Shown here in pieces: positions 22,718 through 33,231 of a stretch of 64,000 nucleotides of DNA. Numbering within the stretch: position 1 is the stretch's first letter; every line of letters starts with the position of its first letter. Position numbers and translations under genes: made by a program. The stretch is from the NCBI RefSeq assembly GCF_902459465.1, contig NC_047063.1, forward strand, positions 496,001 to 560,000, written 5' to 3'. The stretch comes from Asterias rubens. Lineage: Eukaryota; Echinodermata; Asteroidea; Forcipulatida; Asteriidae. The notes beneath the pieces were generated by a model. It searched no databases. It was not told where the DNA came from and saw only the letters and a list, made by a program, of their open reading frames with translations.

Positions 22718-23431
22718 GTAAGTTTTATGGTTCAATGAGTTCATGTTTCTTATACTCAAACAAAAATTGATTTATAACTACATTTTTACCTAGTCAGTTT
22801 TCCTTGTGGCTCATCATGTATAATAGGCTGAATATAGAAATGCTGTGTTTCTTTTATTCAGATTTGTTGAACCAAAACAAGGGTTTTCTTTTCAGGAAAG
22901 TATTCAGGCTCTTTCTTTGTTCAATTAAGAAACCATGTATGCTCATGTTCACCAAAAGTTTTACAAAAAGTTGATCTTAACATGGTTTGTCCCTGGGTGC
23001 CTTGCATGGCTTAATCGTTGTTTCTTGTGTAACGAAGGTCAGTGATCTGCACCAGTCAACACGAAGACACCCGTCTCAAAAAGACAATCCTTTCGAGCCC
23101 TTTTCACTTGCTCGCAACGAGGCGTGTGCACTCGATGGGGGGTAATAACATGCTCGTTACAGCCCTCGTTTCCCCCTGCGAGCCTCGATTTGAAATTTAA
23201 GGGCTGTACTGTATCTACCAAAACGACAATGAGACCCAATAAACACACATCGTTGTATCTTTCAGGGTTATTCCTTGATGAAAACCAAGCTTGTTATCAT
23301 ACTTGCTGTGGAATCATATGTTCTTAATTTGTTCAAATAAGGACACCTTCACAATTAAGTTTTCTCCTGTTTACCTTGCACAAATAATCATGCCAACAAT
23401 TCAATTGAATATTTTTCTAAAACTTTGCTAG
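22718..23431. other. SMPD4 intron
   Basis: No repeat family recognised. A somewhat GC-richer patch at 23040-23240 has no supported coding frame. Confidence 0.5.
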
Positions 23432-23680
23432 ATTGAAAGATTGGTACAGAATGTTCACCAAGCTCAGATCATAGTATCCAACTTAAGTTGCACACCAGTC
23501 ACCAATGATGGAGAGGGCTTCTTGTCTTGGTTTTCACAAAGTACCTTCAGTGACCCAACATCTAGAGGTCAAAGGTCACAGGGTCATCTTCAGCTGCTGG
23601 ATGATATTGGTCCAGTAGACGCCAACAAGTTGTGCAGATACTTGGAATATACAAAGGATTATCTCTCCAAAGTGTTTCAG
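23432..23680 (+). CDS. smpd4: SMPD4 homologue exon: FLSW segment
   Basis: 249 nt (83 codons, phase 0 to phase 0) between tttgctag and the donor GTAATT. It opens IERLVQNVHQAQIIVSNL, has GEGFLSWFSQSTFSD in the middle and ends CRYLEYTKDYLSKVFQ. These match human '[21 protein letters not shown]', 'GHSFLSWLGFSSMD' and 'TDEYLEKALEYLRQIF'. Its start joins the exon at 22536 exactly in phase. A further possible short coding stretch (23708-23764, LYAVPSCQTELQKLCCKQ) follows only 27 nt later, too close for a normal intron. Confidence 0.9.
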
Positions 23681-23780
23681 GTAATTAAATGTATTCAATT
23701 GTTTTAGATACTGTATGCCGTTCCATCATGTCAAACTGAATTACAGAAGCTTTGTTGCAAACAGGTAACTTTAACATTGT

Positions 23781-24082
23781 GGCGTGTTATGGCCTGGCGG
23801 TTGGGAGCGCCGGATTCGGGCTCTGGTGTTTGATCAGCAGAGTGTGGGTTCGAATCTCGGTCAAGACACTTGCTACATAAAGTTGGGGAGGGAGTGCTTT
23901 TTGCTCTACCAGCCAGGCTTCTGATTGAGGATACCTAAGCCTATGTAACATCCGTATGGACTGTAAAGGGGGTAACCCTGTTTCAGCCCTAAGAATAGGT
24001 GGCAACACCTGCTGGAAGAACAAATAATTGTAGCCCACACCTTGAAGTGGCCTTCAGGCCTTGTGTGTCTGGCGAATTGCAT
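23781..24082 (+). mobile_element. tRNA-derived SINE, about 300 bp
   Basis: The tRNA-like head has 'ttatggcctggcggttgggagcgcc' (A-box region) and the B box GGGTTCGAATCTC. A body of about 220 bp rich in short GC patches ends 'ggccttgtgtgtctggcgaattgc'. The head is shared with the copy at 16538. It is inserted in the SMPD4 intron. Confidence 0.7.
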
Positions 24083-24424
24083 AACAAAAAACAATAAAAT
24101 ATTTGTGTCTTTAATCTCATACAACACAGAGTATAAGGCCTCCTTGCCGTAACTTTTAAACACATTACTAAAGTGCAGTTTTCAAGCAGTGTAATGAGAA
24201 TCAATGATTTGTGGTTTTGCAGGTAAATGTTCACCTCATGTCGTGTAAACATCTCCACCATCCAAGATGGCGTAACCCCAAACAACCTTAACAATAGAGG
24301 GCGTACTTGTATTTAACCAAGGACACAACAGCCTTTCAATGCCATATTGAACTTTGACAGTATTTAAGACCAATTTTTTCTCTGGTTTGAACTTCGGTGA
24401 GGTCTTACATCGAATCTAATTTGT

Positions 24425-25208
24425 TTAATATCTTATAGAAGAGTTCCGGTAACACCATGTAATAACAATCTCTAAATGAGTTGGGGTTGTTCTGAAAAGA
24501 ACCGTGGATTATCTTGACGTTTCGATCAGTATGCTCTGATCATCTACTGGAGAATGCTGGACTCTGATGCTGCATGCTGCTTAAGTACTGGGCGGCGGAT
24601 CAGCGGTGATGCACGAAGGCGTGAAATAGAGTAGGGAAGTGAACTCGATGATGCGTGGTGAAACCTGCTGTGGAGCCTTGGGTGGTATGTGGGGGTGTGT
24701 GCTCACTGAACCGTGTCAGTAGGAACAAGCACAGGGGATAGTGAGGGTGTGGGGCCTAGGGGACTGAGGGTATAGAAGACCCAAAGCAGTCTAATGGTTG
24801 GGGGCCTAGGGGGTGACCGTGGATATAGAAGATCCATTGGTCGGGAGGAGGGGGAGCCAGATGTCGCTGATGTGGAAGCCTATGTCTTGGGGTACGATGT
24901 CATGCTTGTGGATCTCGATGGCCTCTCTGATGCGTCTAGGGTGCCACGCCTGGATTGGAGCGATGATTTCTGCTGCTTCCCAGTTCACTCGGTGGTCAGT
25001 GATGTGGGAATGCCTTGGTGCATCACCGCTGATCCGCCGCCCAGTACTTAAGCAGCATGCAGCATCAGAGTTCAGCATTCTCCAGAAGACGATCAGAGCA
25101 TACTGATCGAAACGTCAAGTTAATCCACGGTTTTTTTCAGAACCACCCCAATTCATTTAGAAATTGTTATTACATGGTGTTACCGCAAACTCTTCTATAT
25201 CTTATATC
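24425..25208 (-). mobile_element. Penelope-like element fragment with inverted flanks
   Basis: The minus strand of 24806-25078 encodes SHITDHRVNWEAAEIIAPIQ, WHPRRIREAIEIHKH, and DIGFHISDIWLPLL. This is the pattern of the carboxy-terminal GIY-YIG endonuclease region of Penelope-like retroelements (H..I.WD.A...W..RR.REAIEI..H). It is flanked by long inverted repeats: 24425-24620 is mirrored by about 25015-25208, sharing 'gacgtttcgatcagtatgctctgatc', 'ctgcatgctgcttaagtactgggcggcggatcagcggtgatgca'. Such inverted pseudo-LTRs are known for Penelope elements. The reverse transcriptase is absent. It lies just before the SMPD4 exon at 25251, where a conserved coding segment appears to be missing. Confidence 0.65.
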
Positions 25209-25250
25209 CACCATGCAAAGTTTCAAATCCTACTTGTTTAATATCCATAG

Positions 25251-25368
25251 ATGATGAATAAACTACGAAAGTTTGAGATCGCATACCGAGGTGACCCAGA
25301 ACTTCAGCCAATCAGAAGCTTTGATTGTTCGCAAGCTGTATGCACTCTCGTCAAACTTCAACACTACG
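25251..25368 (+). CDS. smpd4: SMPD4 homologue exon: [18 protein letters not shown]
   Basis: 118 nt from acceptor ttaatatccatag to donor GTAAGA. It encodes [20 protein letters not shown], then IRSFDCSQAVCTLVKLQHY. This is the best conserved block in the window, matching human '[37 protein letters not shown]'. It ends in phase 1. The human residues just before it (LTPLGRYQ region) are not seen upstream. Confidence 0.92.
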
Positions 25369-25746
25369 GTAAGATTGATTTGATGATTATTTGACTGATC
25401 TGACAGGTCGATTTTCAAAACTTGTAATTTAAATTATTATTCACTGAAACCAACAAATAACAATGTCGAAATGATAATAATAACAGACAGTTACACAGGG
25501 TAGCGTTGGCAAATTTGACCATCAATGCATGGTGCGTTGACATACCAGAGTCATCAGGTCATCTATTTCATTCCTTAAACTATCTCGGGAGCTACTAATG
25601 AGCTAGCAATGTGTACTGTCAAGTATGTTGTTCAATTAAACTTAATTTAAATATAAGAACCCTGCCTGACCGCGCAGAAACCCATTTAACTTGGTGTCTG
25701 GGATCAATTAAAGTCAAGGGTCATGCTTACGAGTCTTAATATTGGA

Positions 25747-26026
25747 ATTTAGAACCAACACCCAAACTATTGTTCTAGGGGATTTAGAACCAACACCCAA
25801 CCTATTGTTCTAGGGGATTTAGAACCAACACCCAACCTATTGTTCTAGGGGATTTAGAACCAACACCCAACATATTGTTCTAGGGGATTTAGAACCAACA
25901 CCCAACCTATTGTTCTAGGGGATTTAGAACCAACACCCAACCTATTGTTCTAGGGGATTTAGAACCAACACCCAACCTATTGTTCTAGGGGATTTAGAAC
26001 CAACACCCAACCTATTGTTCTAGGGT
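25747..26026. repeat. 35-bp minisatellite, 8 copies
   Basis: The unit 'gatttagaaccaacacccaa' + 'cctattgttctaggg' is repeated eight times with only single-base differences (aaactatt in the first, catatt in the fourth). It lies in the last SMPD4 intron. The near identity indicates recent expansion. Confidence 0.95.
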
Positions 26027-26099
26027 TAGGCCTATTGGCCATGTTATGCCAGTAACTATAATCCTCATTTAAATGTTCTGGAGGGTGTGACGGAGAGAT

Positions 26100-26486
26100 T
26101 TAAAGGCAGTGGACACTATTGGTAATTACTCAAAATGATTATCATCATAAAACCTTTCTTGATTATGAGTAATGGGGAGAGGTTGATGGTATAAAATATT
26201 GTGAGAAACAGCTCCCTCTGAAGTGACGTAGTTTTCGAGAAAGAAGTAATTTTCCACGAATTTGATTTCGAGACCTCAAGTTTAGAATTTGAGGTCCCGA
26301 AATCAAGCATCAGAAAGCACACAACTTCGTGTGACAATGGTGTTTTTTTCTTTCATTATTATCTCACAAATTCGACGACCGATTGAGCTCAAATTTTCAC
26401 AGGTTTGTTATTTTATGCTTATGTTGAGATACACCAACTGTGAAGACTAGTCTTTGACAATTACCAATAGTGTCCACTGTCTTTAA
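26100..26486. mobile_element. Full-length TTAA MITE in last SMPD4 intron
   Basis: TTAA + AGGCAGTGGACACTATTGGT at the left and 'ccaatagtgtccactgtct' + TTAA at the right, in the orientation opposite to the copies in the exon array. Confidence 0.9.
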
Positions 26487-26643
26487 AGTGAAAAGTAATG
26501 AGGGAATGAATCTATCTAATAAGATTGTACCGTTTGGTTAGTTGTTAAAACTGCTATGGAACAAACTTTCTTCATTGTACAGTCTACTTCAATTTGAGAA
26601 CCAAACTAAACCCATGTGCTTGTGTGTTTTCTCATTTATTTAG

Positions 26644-27003
26644 TTTGGTGATAAAGTCTTTGAGGTGTATCATCGAGCAGATTTCAGTGGAGCTTTAGCT
26701 AAGCAGATCTTCACTGCACGTACATCAATCCCAACCCATAGACAGACGGCCATTCCAACGCCCCCATACTGTGCCTCCCCTCAACAACAAACATGCAATC
26801 CAAGATTGAGTCTTCGTTTTCTAGCTAATTACTACACTCTAGCTAAGCTGGTACTGCTCTCGCTGATTCTTTGGTTATTTATTGGCTTTGGACCTACTGG
26901 AATATTACTCACGCTAGTGTTCTTGACTGTGCTCTACATCTTTTTCAGCGGGGTGGTGTACACAGTTAGACAACATTCACACACACATGAGCATATTGAA
27001 TAA
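26644..27003 (+). CDS. smpd4: SMPD4 homologue terminal exon, C-terminal membrane anchor
   Basis: The open frame runs FGDKVFEVYHRADFSGALAK ... RLSLRFLANYYTLAKLVLL ... and ends in TAA at 27001-27003. It matches human 'FAGQMAALCSRDDFLGSF' and '[21 protein letters not shown]'. The hydrophobic stretch LVLLSLILWLFIGFGPTGI plus LLTLVFLTVLYIFFSGVV is the carboxy-terminal membrane segment that anchors SMPD4. The best acceptor (ttatttag, exon start 26644) does not match the phase 1 end of the exon at 25251. An acceptor at 26656 would restore phase but drops FGDK, which looks conserved. Either a small exon is missing or the locus carries a phase defect. Confidence 0.9.
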   Translation, partial: FGDKVFEVYHRADFSGALAKQIFTARTSIPTHRQTAIPTPPYCASPQQQTCNPRLSLRFLANYYTLAKLVLLSLILWLFIGFGPTGILLTLVFLTVLYIFFSGVVYTVRQHSHTHEHIE

Positions 27004-28110
27004 TATACAAGCACATGGTGCAGCCAACATGGATTCAGTTCGGCTATAAACCATTATAGACTTGACTCATTGTTGTACCTATAATGACTACCAAGGAGAA
27101 CCCAGTCAAATGTCGGATGGATAAAGTGTGTATTTACACCAATGAAGGACTTGGTAAACTCTAGTTTGGAATCAGTACTCTACTGGGTACAATATATGTT
27201 TCACAATTGTCATCATGGAGGACTTTGACAAATTGAATTAGTTGGCAAAACCTTAAAGTACATTGTAAATTGATTTGTGGAAGACTTGGTCAACTTTAAT
27301 CATAAATTGCAGGGTTGAAACAATACACCAGTAAATGTTCACATCTAAACAGGGTTGAAATAATAAGTTGCAATGTTTTGCACTGCGTTTAATTTCAACA
27401 CTTTGCATGGTAATTGCATGGTAAAAAGTTATACTGGTAAATAAATACTCGGCTAAACATAAAACCACACTATGTCTCTTGGCAATGAGGTTTTGATTAA
27501 AATACACTAGGAAAAGTTGTATCAAAAAGAGTCAAGATCTTTGTATACAAAGTGCTGTCTTGCAACCATTTCAGTAACAAACATCATTTTGTTATGAGGT
27601 GTTCCAGAAAATGCAACGATGTACACACAAACCGAGGTATACACATGCAAGTCACTCAATACTGACACGCAAACTAAGAATGAAAATTGTTACAACACTT
27701 TTAACAATAACAAGTTTTGTTCTCAGTGTATTGAAAGTTTTGATGTTAATCAATCCATGAAGTCTAGGCTATCTGAGGATTAAAGTACAACTTTTTGTTT
27801 AACATGTACATCCATGAAGATCGTATCTCAAAAGTATGCCATCTCAATGTTGCAACTGTCCATTACAGTTCAAAATTATACATAAAGATATTGGAACACA
27901 CTTCTAGTGTGATAAGTCAATTGAAACACTATTTCAAACAGTATTACCCTGTCTCTCAGTTGTTTAATGATTTATTTCAAACTTTTATCTGTGGCATCCA
28001 TCAAGTTAGCCATCTTATAAACCACAAAGTATATGTCATGTAACAATGATAGGGTGTATTGAAATGCACAATGATGCAATTATTTTAGAATAACAAAATA
28101 AACTTGTAAA
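27004..28110 (+). other. SMPD4 3' UTR-like sequence
   Basis: AT-rich, no repeats recognised and no coding frame. AATAAA-type signals occur near 27437 and at 28097-28102, just before the assembly gap. Confidence 0.5.
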
Positions 28111-28114
28111 TTAT

Positions 28115-28214
28115 NNNNNNNNNNNNNNNNNNNNNNNNNNNNNNNNNNNNNNNNNNNNNNNNNNNNNNNNNNNNNNNNNNNNNNNNNNNNNNNNNNNNNN
28201 NNNNNNNNNNNNNN
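28115..28214. other. Assembly gap (100 N)
   Basis: Exactly 100 undetermined bases, the usual placeholder for a gap of unknown size. It falls at the left edge of a tandem array, so array length here is unknown. Confidence 1.
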
Positions 28215-29065
28215 TGATATGCAAATTAGCTTATTTTATAATTCTACAAATTTGGTTCTTTTGTCTTTTTAATATGCAAATTAGCTTATTTTATTATTAT
28301 GCAAATTCGCTTCTATTGTCTTTTGATATGCAAACTAGCTTCTTTCATTATTATGTAAATTAGATTCTATTGTCTTTTTCGATATGCAAATAAGCTTATT
28401 TTATTATTCTACAAATTTGATGCTTTTGTCTTTTTAATATGCAAATTAGCTTCTTTTATCATTATGTAAATTGGATACTATTGTCTTTTTCGATATGCAA
28501 ATTAGCTTCTTTTATAATTCTACAAATTTGCTTCTTTTGTCTTTTTAATATGCAAATTAGCTTATTTTATTATTATGCAAATTCGCTTCTATAGTCTTTT
28601 TAATATGCAAATTAGCTTATTTTATAATTCTACAAATTTGCTTCTTTTGTCTTTTTAATATGCAAATTAGCTTCTTTTATAATTCTACAAATTGGATTCT
28701 ATTGTCTTTTTCGATATGCAAATTAGCTTCTTTTATTGTTATGTAAATTGGATTCTATTGTCTTTTTCGATATGCAAATTAGCTTCTTTGATTATTATCC
28801 AAATTTGCTTCTTTTGCCTTTTCAATATGCAAATTACCTTATTTTATTATTCTGCAAATTCACTTCTATTGTCTTTTTAATATGCAAATTAGCTTCTTTT
28901 ATATTCTACAAATTTGCTTCTTTTGTCTTTTCAATATGCAAATTAGCTTCTTTTATTATGTAAATTAGATTCTATTGTCTTTTTAATATGCAAATTAGCT
29001 TATTTTATTATTAAACAAATTTGCTTCTTTTGTCTTTTTAATATGCAAATTAGCTTCTTTTATTA
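28215..29065. repeat. 55-bp satellite carrying the octamer ATGCAAAT
   Basis: About sixteen units of 53-56 bp. Each is itself a dimer: one half reads 'atatgcaaattagcttctttta', the other 'ttatgtaaattggattctattgtcttttt' with variants. The exact octamer ATGCAAAT, the binding site of POU-domain (Oct) factors, is kept in fifteen of sixteen first halves while the second half drifts (ATGTAAAT, CTACAAAT, CTGCAAAT). The array may extend into the gap. Confidence 0.9.
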
Positions 29066-31190
29066 TATATAATAACTTGAGAAAATAACTTGATTGAGAA
29101 ATAACTTGAAAGAGTTAAGAAAATAACTTGATTTAGAAAGAATCTGGAAGAGTAGGGAAAATAACTTGAAAGAGTTGAGAAAATAACTTGAAAGAGTCGA
29201 GAAAATAACTTGATTGAGAAAGATCTTGTAATAGTTGAGAAAATAACTTCATTAAGAAAGAACTTGGAAGAGTTGAGAAAATAACTTGATCGAGAAATAA
29301 CTTGATTTGGGAGAGTTGAGAAAACAGTTTGAAATAGATAATTAACAACTTGGAAGAGTTGAGAAAACAACTTGCAAGATTTGGTACAGAAATTTGAAAA
29401 AGAAGAGTTGATATTGCTTTGAAGAGTAGTGTTTAAGAAAACGTGAAAGAGTTGAGAAAACAATATAAAAAAAGACTTGGGAAACACCTTGTTAATATAT
29501 GGTAAAGACAATTTGGAAGAGTTGATATTGCTAAAAAAGTTGAAAAGGAGTTGATTAAGAACTTTGAAGAGTAGTGTGTAAGAAAACTTTGAAGAGTTGA
29601 GAAAAAGACTTGGAAGATTTGATATTGCTAAAAAAAAGTGAAAAGGAGTTGATTAAGAACTTTGATGAGTAGTGTTTAAGAAAACTTTGAAGAGTTAGGA
29701 AAACAACTTAAAAGACTTGGAAAACAACTTGGAAGCTTGGGAAAGACAATTTGGAAGAGTTGATATTGCTATAAAAGTTGAAAAGGAGTTGATTAAGAAC
29801 TTTGAAGAGAAGTGTTTAAGAAAACTTTATAGAGTTGAGAAAAAGACTTGGAAGATTTGATATTGCTAAAAAAAAATGAAAAGGAGTTGATTAAGAACTT
29901 TGAAGAGTAGTGTTTAAGAAAACTTTGAAGAGTTAGGAAAACAACTTAAAAGACTTGGGAGAGTTGAGAAAACAGTTTGAAATAGATGATTAAGAACTTG
30001 GAAGAGTTGAGAAAACAACTTGCAAGATTTGGTACAGAAATTTGAAAAAGAAGAGTTGATATTGCTTTGAAGAGTAGTGTTTAAGAAAACGTGAAAGGGT
30101 TGAGAAAACAACTTAAAATACTTGGGAAACACCTTGTTAAGATTTGGTAAAGACAATTTGGAAGAGGTGATATTGCTTTAAAAAAATTGAAAAGGAGTCG
30201 ATTAAGAACTTGGGAGAGTTGAGAAGAAAACTTGAAAGAGTTGATTAAGAACTTTTAAGAGTAGGGAAAACAACTTAAAAGACTTGGGAAACACCTTGTT
30301 AAGATTTAGTAAAGACAATTTGGAAGAGTTGATATTGCTTTTAAAAAATTGAAAAGGAGTCGATTAAGAACTTTGAAGAGTTGCGAAAACAACTTGAAAT
30401 AGTTGACTAAGAACTTTAAAGTGTAGTGTTTAAGACATGTTGGTAATAACTTAAAATAATTATTAGCATAAAACCTTTCTTGGTGACGAGTAATGGGGAG
30501 AGGTTGATGGTATAAAACATCGTGAGAAACGGCTCCCTCTGAAGTGCCGTAGTTTTCGAGAAAGAAGTAACTTTCCACGAATTTGGTTTCGAGACCTCAG
30601 TTTAAGAACTTGATGTCTCGAAATCAACAATCTAAACGCACACAACTTCGTGTGACAAGGGTGTTTTTTTCTTTCATTATTATCTCGCAAGTTCGATGAC
30701 CGATTGATTTCAAATTTTCACAGGTTTGTTTTTTTATGCATATGTTGAGATACACCAACTGTGAAGGCTAGTCTTTGATAATTACCAATAGTGTCCACTG
30801 TCTTTAAGACAACTAGGAAGAGTTGGGAAAACAACTTAAAAGACTTGGAAAACAATTTGGAACACTTGATGAAGAGCTTGAAAGAGTTGTTGAAGAACTT
30901 GGATGAGTTGATTAAAAACTTGGAAGAGATGTGAAAACAACTTAAAAGACTTGGGAAACAACTTCGAAGCTTTGGTAAAGACAATTCGGAAGATTTGATA
31001 TTGCTAAAAAAAAATGTGAAAAGAGTTCATTAAGAACTTGGGAGAGTTGAATAACTTGGACAAATTTATAAAGAACTTTGAAGAGTTGAGAAAACAAATT
31101 GGAAGAGTTGATTAAGAGCTTGGAAGAGGTGACAGAGCTTGGCAGAGCTGAAAAAAAGTTTAAAAAGAGTTGAAATAAAAACTTAGACTA
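29066..31190. repeat. GA-rich minisatellite with higher-order repeats
   Basis: A short unit such as 'gaagagttgagaaaacaactt' (about 21-24 bp) is repeated in many variants. Higher-order blocks exist: 29330-29520 and 29955-30160 share the same unit order (aacagtttgaaatagat, gaacttggaagagttgag, ttggtacagaaatttgaaaaagaagag). The complementary strand gives long open frames of Leu/Phe/Ser repeats, which are by-products of the repeat. Interrupted by a MITE at 30430-30807. Confidence 0.9.
30430..30807. mobile_element. TTAA MITE inserted in the minisatellite
   Basis: The right end 'gtgtccactgtct' + TTAA is intact. The left end has lost about 8 bp inside the terminal repeat (TTAAGACATGTTGGTAAT). Minisatellite sequence continues on both sides, so it inserted after the array formed. 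Confidence 0.85.
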
Positions 31191-33231
31191 GGAGATTACT
31201 TGGTAGATACTTTCGGGGGACGATTTCTTGGGAAGGTTTTGTCAGGAGTTTTTGGGGCGAGAAATAGGATAGTTAAAGGATAGCTCTGATAAAGATTTGC
31301 ACTCAGGACCGTCGGCCTGGGGCCGCATATGCTCCGTTCCATGTTGTGCGTGTGGCGTGATTTTTCAAGAAAGTTTTTTCATACTCACATGTCCAAATGT
31401 AGATGCAGTTCAATCTGAAGTGTCGTTGTTCCATGATGTGGCGAAGTTAGTAAAGAATGTGTTCATACTCACAGGTTCAAATGAAGTTACGAATTAAGTT
31501 CCTTCTGAAGTGTTCTCAGCCAAAAGAAGTTCCATCTCAAGTGTCCTTGGCCGATTTAAGTTCAAATTAGTAAACCCAACACCAGCTTAACAAATCATTT
31601 GGAATGGGTCAGAGAGATTAACAAAATAATACCGATTTTGTTTTTGTGAATTCAGCATGTTTATTATTAAATATTTCTCAAGATGATTGGTAATATAAAA
31701 AAACAATTGAAAACAAAATGAGTCAAAGAAAATCCTGAAGTATAAAAAAAGTCGAAAAAATGAGTTGCAAAAAACAACACTTCAAAGGGTTAAATGGAAC
31801 AGTTGGAAAAAAAACTATCCAGAAATAAGAGTTAAGAACAAAATGTTTAATATTAACTATTTCTCAAGATGACTGGTACCAGGATCAACTTGTGTAAAGT
31901 TGCAGCAAGACAACGTCGATATAGATTGCAAGTTTGTAAGTACAACACAAGTATGGCACTCAGGGTGAAACAAATAATTATAGCAGGGATGCCCAAATGT
32001 GCCATACATTGCATGGCAACCTTGATGAAATCAAAGCAAACATGACAAAAAAATCCCAAAATGAAAATCACAGGATTGCCACAATTTACAAAATACTTGA
32101 CAAACTATTTTCGGTAAATTTAAAGACAGTCCAACATCTTAGTTTTTGAGGAACAACACACATGAGCTTGGAACTTTCTATGTCACAACCAACTTGATGA
32201 CCAATCTAAACAAAGTTTTAAAGCCAAAAGTGTAAGGGTCTGTATACATATGGTTTGAGAAAATTTAAGCAGCTGATGAACAGTTTGATGTTTGAAAATC
32301 CGTAACATGAAAAGTTTTGAGGGAGTGGACAGAAAGTGCTTTTGGTACTTTAAAAGGTCGATGCAGTACGAAGCATCCAACCTGTGTTCTGTTGATGATT
32401 TGAGGTCGAGTCTTGATTGGGACTCCAGACATCAGGTTCATCACTGCTGTTGTCAATACTCTGTTCAATCTCTAACGTCTAGGAAGCAAGGTGGTCTGTT
32501 GAGTGTTCTGACCTTCCAAGAGCCTCCTTGATCTGAAGTAGTTGGAAAGTAATAAAATCAAGCGTTATAGGTAAGCATAATCCATTTGGTTAATGAGAGC
32601 CATTATGTTTAAGACAGTTAAGCTAACTTATCCTTTATCCCCGATGAAAATTTAACATCCTATTATTTCAAGCTAGCTTGTTGAAATACAAGACCCATAT
32701 ACAAAATCATTTGAAAAAACATGCCAGAAACACCAGGGCAAACCCTTCTCTCCAAAATAAATACAATTGGGTTCTCTCACCAGCATTACATAACACACAT
32801 GACCTTTACACCCTACTCAAAAGACGGAGCAATAAGGGTGAAGTGTCTTTGGAAAAATTTGCAATTCAATATAACTTTAGCGATACAACACCAACTTGGA
32901 ATGGTTTTACAAAATTGCACAAAATTACTTTGGAAAGGATTTAAGAGGTATAAGAACATAACCTTGAAACTGTTATGATAGATGGACAATGATTACCTCA
33001 GAAATTATTGGCACAGTACACTATAAAGTTGGCTTGGCTTGAATCGAGAACACAACATTGAGAAATTTGCAATGGCTAAAAGAAAAAGCCTTTCCTCCGA
33101 CGCTTGGCAACTTAATGATTTACAAACTCAGTAGGTAGATCTCTATCGACTGATTTTTGGTTCTGAGAAGAACCGATGGGCTCAATATTTCAGACGGTAC
33201 ACTCTGGTTAGGACAGTTTAAGAGAATTTAA
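31191..33231. repeat. Non-coding, dispersed diverged repeats
   Basis: No gene seen. The segment 32270-32520 is a diverged direct copy of 36555-36835: 'cagtacgaagcatccaacctgtgttct', 'gactccagacatcaggttcatcactgctgt', 'gagtgttctgacc' recur in the same order. Thus the 31-38 kb zone grew partly by duplication. Confidence 0.6.

Noticed and set aside
23708..23764. Possible SMPD4 mini-exon LYAVPSCQTELQKLCCKQ
   Set aside because: It follows an acceptor-like ttgttttag and precedes GTAACT in the right phase, but the intron before it would be only 27 nt. Similarity to SMPD4 is weak. Kept only as a remark.
28215..29065. CRISPR-like regular repeats
   Set aside because: The spacers are repeats themselves and the genome is eukaryotic, so this is a satellite.
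29050..30984. Long minus-strand frames rich in Leu, Phe and Ser
   Set aside because: They arise from translating the GA-rich minisatellite. Their residue pattern follows the DNA repeat.
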